A stretch of 64,000 nucleotides of DNA from positions 310,001 through 374,000 of the forward strand of contig NZ_JAENJG010000003.1 of the NCBI RefSeq assembly GCF_016597785.1, in the 5' to 3' direction. The notes under the pieces are model-generated. The model was not told the DNA's origin, searched no databases, and saw only the letters and a list, made by a program, of their open reading frames with translations. Positions within the stretch are counted from its first letter, which is position 1. Each line of letters begins with the position of its first letter. Below, one piece after another: positions 62,535-64,000 of this stretch. The translations under genes and the position numbers were made by a program. The DNA is from Leucobacter sp. L43. GTDB lineage: Bacteria > Actinomycetota > Actinomycetes > Actinomycetales > Microbacteriaceae.

Positions 62535-63555
62535 CGTGGTGGGGGAGCCGCGGCTCGCAGGGTTGCCGCGCGGCAGCCGTTCACGGCGCGCATGGGTCGC
62601 CGAGCACCGCGCGGTGCTCCTGGTCGGTGCGACGGCGGCCGCGCTCGCCATCGCGATCCTGGTCTACGGCAATCCGGCGGCCCCCGGATCGGACGGGTTC
62701 TGGATCATCGTGCGCTCCCGGCTCACGTCGCTCGGAACCATCGCGCTCGTCTCGGTGTGCCAGGCGGTCGCGACCGTGCTCTTCCACACGGCGACGGCGA
62801 ATCGGATCCTCTCCCCCTCGATCCTCGGGTTCGACGCGCTGTACGTGCTGTCGCAGACGGCGCTCATGTTCGTCTTCGGCATGGCGGCGGTCGGCATGGA
62901 GGGGATCCCGAAGATCATCGCGCAGAGCCTCCTCATGATCGCGTTCGCGACGGTGCTCTACGGGTGGTTGTTCTCGGGGAAGCGGGCGAACCTCCACCTG
63001 CTGCTGCTCGTCGGCGTGGTGCTCGGCATCGGATTCGGCTCACTGTCGACGTTCATGCAGCGCCTGCTGACTCCCAGTGAATTCGACGTGCTCAGCGCGC
63101 GCCTCTTCGGCAGCATCGGCAAGGGAAACCCCGATTACCTTCCGATCGCCGGCGCAATCGTCGCCGTGCTGCTGGTGATCATCTGGCGGAGGCGCCGCCT
63201 CCTCGACGTCGTCGCGCTCGGCCGCGATGTGGCGACCGGGCTCGGGGTCGCGTACCGCAAGGAGGTCGTGCTGATCCTCGTGACCGTCGCGGTGCTGATA
63301 TCGATATCGGCGACGATGGTGGGGCCGATGACGTTCTTCGGGTTCCTCGTGGCGACGATCGCGTACCAGTTCACCCGGGAGGATCGGCATGCCGAAACGC
63401 TCCCGCTCGCCATCGGTGTGGCGCTCGTCACGCTGCTGGGCGCCACCTTCGTGCTGAAGCACGTGTTCGCCGCCGCGGGGCTGGTGACCGTGATCATCGA
63501 GTTCGCCGGCGGTCTCCTGTTCCTCGCGATCCTGTTGAGAAAGGGGCTCAGATGA
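62527..63555 (+). CDS. Iron-siderophore ABC transporter permease (FecCD type, second subunit)
   Basis: This 342-residue permease overlaps the first by 8 bp and is YclO-like. Visible features are the RSRLTSLGTIALVSVCQAVATVLFHTATANRILSPSILGFDALYVLSQTALMFVFG segment, FGSLSTFMQRLLTPSEFDVLSARLFGSIGKGNPDYL and the coupling region MVGPMTFFGFLVATIAYQFTREDRHAETLPLAIGV. The N-terminus has a hydrophilic 30-residue stretch before the first helix. It should form a heterodimeric channel with the preceding protein. Confidence 0.92.
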   Translation: MRSVVGEPRLAGLPRGSRSRRAWVAEHRAVLLVGATAAALAIAILVYGNPAAPGSDGFWIIVRSRLTSLGTIALVSVCQAVATVLFHTATANRILSPSILGFDALYVLSQTALMFVFGMAAVGMEGIPKIIAQSLLMIAFATVLYGWLFSGKRANLHLLLLVGVVLGIGFGSLSTFMQRLLTPSEFDVLSARLFGSIGKGNPDYLPIAGAIVAVLLVIIWRRRRLLDVVALGRDVATGLGVAYRKEVVLILVTVAVLISISATMVGPMTFFGFLVATIAYQFTREDRHAETLPLAIGVALVTLLGATFVLKHVFAAAGLVTVIIEFAGGLLFLAILLRKGLR

Positions 63556-63595
63556 TGAGCCGTCCCACTCTTCGCCGACCGAGAGGAGACCGCGC

Positions 63596-64000
63596 ATGAT
63601 CGCCCTCACGGGGGTCGAGAAGCACTACGCCGGGCACCGCGTGCTCGGCCCCATCGATCTCACCATCGAACGCGGCGGAGTCACGGCGCTGATCGGACCG
63701 AACGGGGCCGGGAAGTCGACCATGCTCACGATCATCGGGCGACTGCTCGACGCCGACTCCGGCAGGGTGACGATCGGCGACCTCGACGTGCGCGCTGCGA
63801 AACCGCGCGAACTCGCGCGCGCGGTGTCGATTCTGCGCCAGGAGAACCACTTCATGTCGCGCCTCACCGTGCGGCAACTCGTCACCTTCGGGCGCTTCCC
63901 GCACTCCGCGGGACGACTCACCGAAGCCGACGCGCACGCCATCACCTCCGCCATCGAATTTCTCGATCTCACGGCCATGGAGCATCGCTTCATCGACGAG
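63596..64000 (+). CDS. Iron-siderophore ABC transporter ATP-binding protein (partial, runs off the window)
   Basis: The first 135 codons of the ATPase are visible: IALTGVEKHYAGHRVLGPIDLTIERG, Walker A GPNGAGKSTML, the Q-loop SILRQENHFMSRLTVRQLVTFGRFPHSAGRLT, and EFLDLTAMEHRFIDE, just short of the expected signature motif. This fits the FepC/YclP family and completes the importer. GAGGAG lies 8 nt before the ATG, 40 bp after the second permease stop. Confidence 0.93.
   Translation, partial: MIALTGVEKHYAGHRVLGPIDLTIERGGVTALIGPNGAGKSTMLTIIGRLLDADSGRVTIGDLDVRAAKPRELARAVSILRQENHFMSRLTVRQLVTFGRFPHSAGRLTEADAHAITSAIEFLDLTAMEHRFIDE

Overview
The window is chromosomal DNA of a high-GC actinobacterium, most likely a member of the Microbacteriaceae. 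The evidence is the strong G/C third-position bias, frequent GTG starts, ATGA/GTGA-coupled operons, a Mycobacterium-like acs - tad pilus - topA - tmk order, a short SRP RNA upstream of dnaX-recR-lysC-asd, and an actinobacterial L10 leader. The genus cannot be fixed from this sequence alone. No rRNA, tRNA, transposase, phage structural gene or CRISPR array was seen.

Bases 1-24.3 kb form an accessory catabolic region for peptide-like and amide compounds. It holds parts or all of three Opp/Dpp-type ABC importers. Each lies with or next to an amide-bond enzyme: a C45-family Ntn hydrolase (1040-2104); a close homolog of the nylon-oligomer hydrolase NylC plus a second C45 enzyme (9501-11691); and a metal-dependent amidohydrolase (17782-18999). 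A YtcJ-type amidohydrolase with an MFS transporter lies between them. Two LacI-family regulators sit next to palindromic operators that overlap recognisable promoters. One operator pair suggests that the first LacI protein controls both a PaiB-like gene and the nylC operon. The third importer carries a permease-ATPase-ATPase fusion in one 854-residue chain.

Bases 24.4-34.6 kb are more ordinary: NfeD-like/flotillin pair, PH-domain protein, YqaJ-type nuclease, an orphan OmpR-family response regulator, the L10 leader with rplJ-rplL, a heterodimeric multidrug-type ABC exporter, and the SRP RNA gene ffs. Bases 34.7-48.8 kb carry an FAD oxidoreductase, dnaX, recR, lysC (with a probable internal start for a beta subunit), asd, a metallophosphoesterase, a PASTA-containing class A penicillin-binding protein, a small conserved protein, ridA and acs. 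Bases 49-56.3 kb hold a compact Tad-type pilus operon whose last gene ends in an M23 peptidase domain, then topA and tmk. Bases 56.3-64 kb hold purL, a six-TM membrane protein, and an iron-siderophore ABC importer with a DtxR/IdeR-like box over its promoter; the last gene runs off the window.

The least explained signals are in noncoding DNA. Three intergenic copies of one hairpin element share the core GCTTCGGTGAG and all have exactly 20-nt loops. Two unrelated genes, the response regulator and purL, have tandemly duplicated 3' ends, stop codon included, joined by the same 25-bp motif (22 of 25 identical). Several genes also have a TANNNT box exactly 6 nt before the start codon, which predicts leaderless mRNAs.
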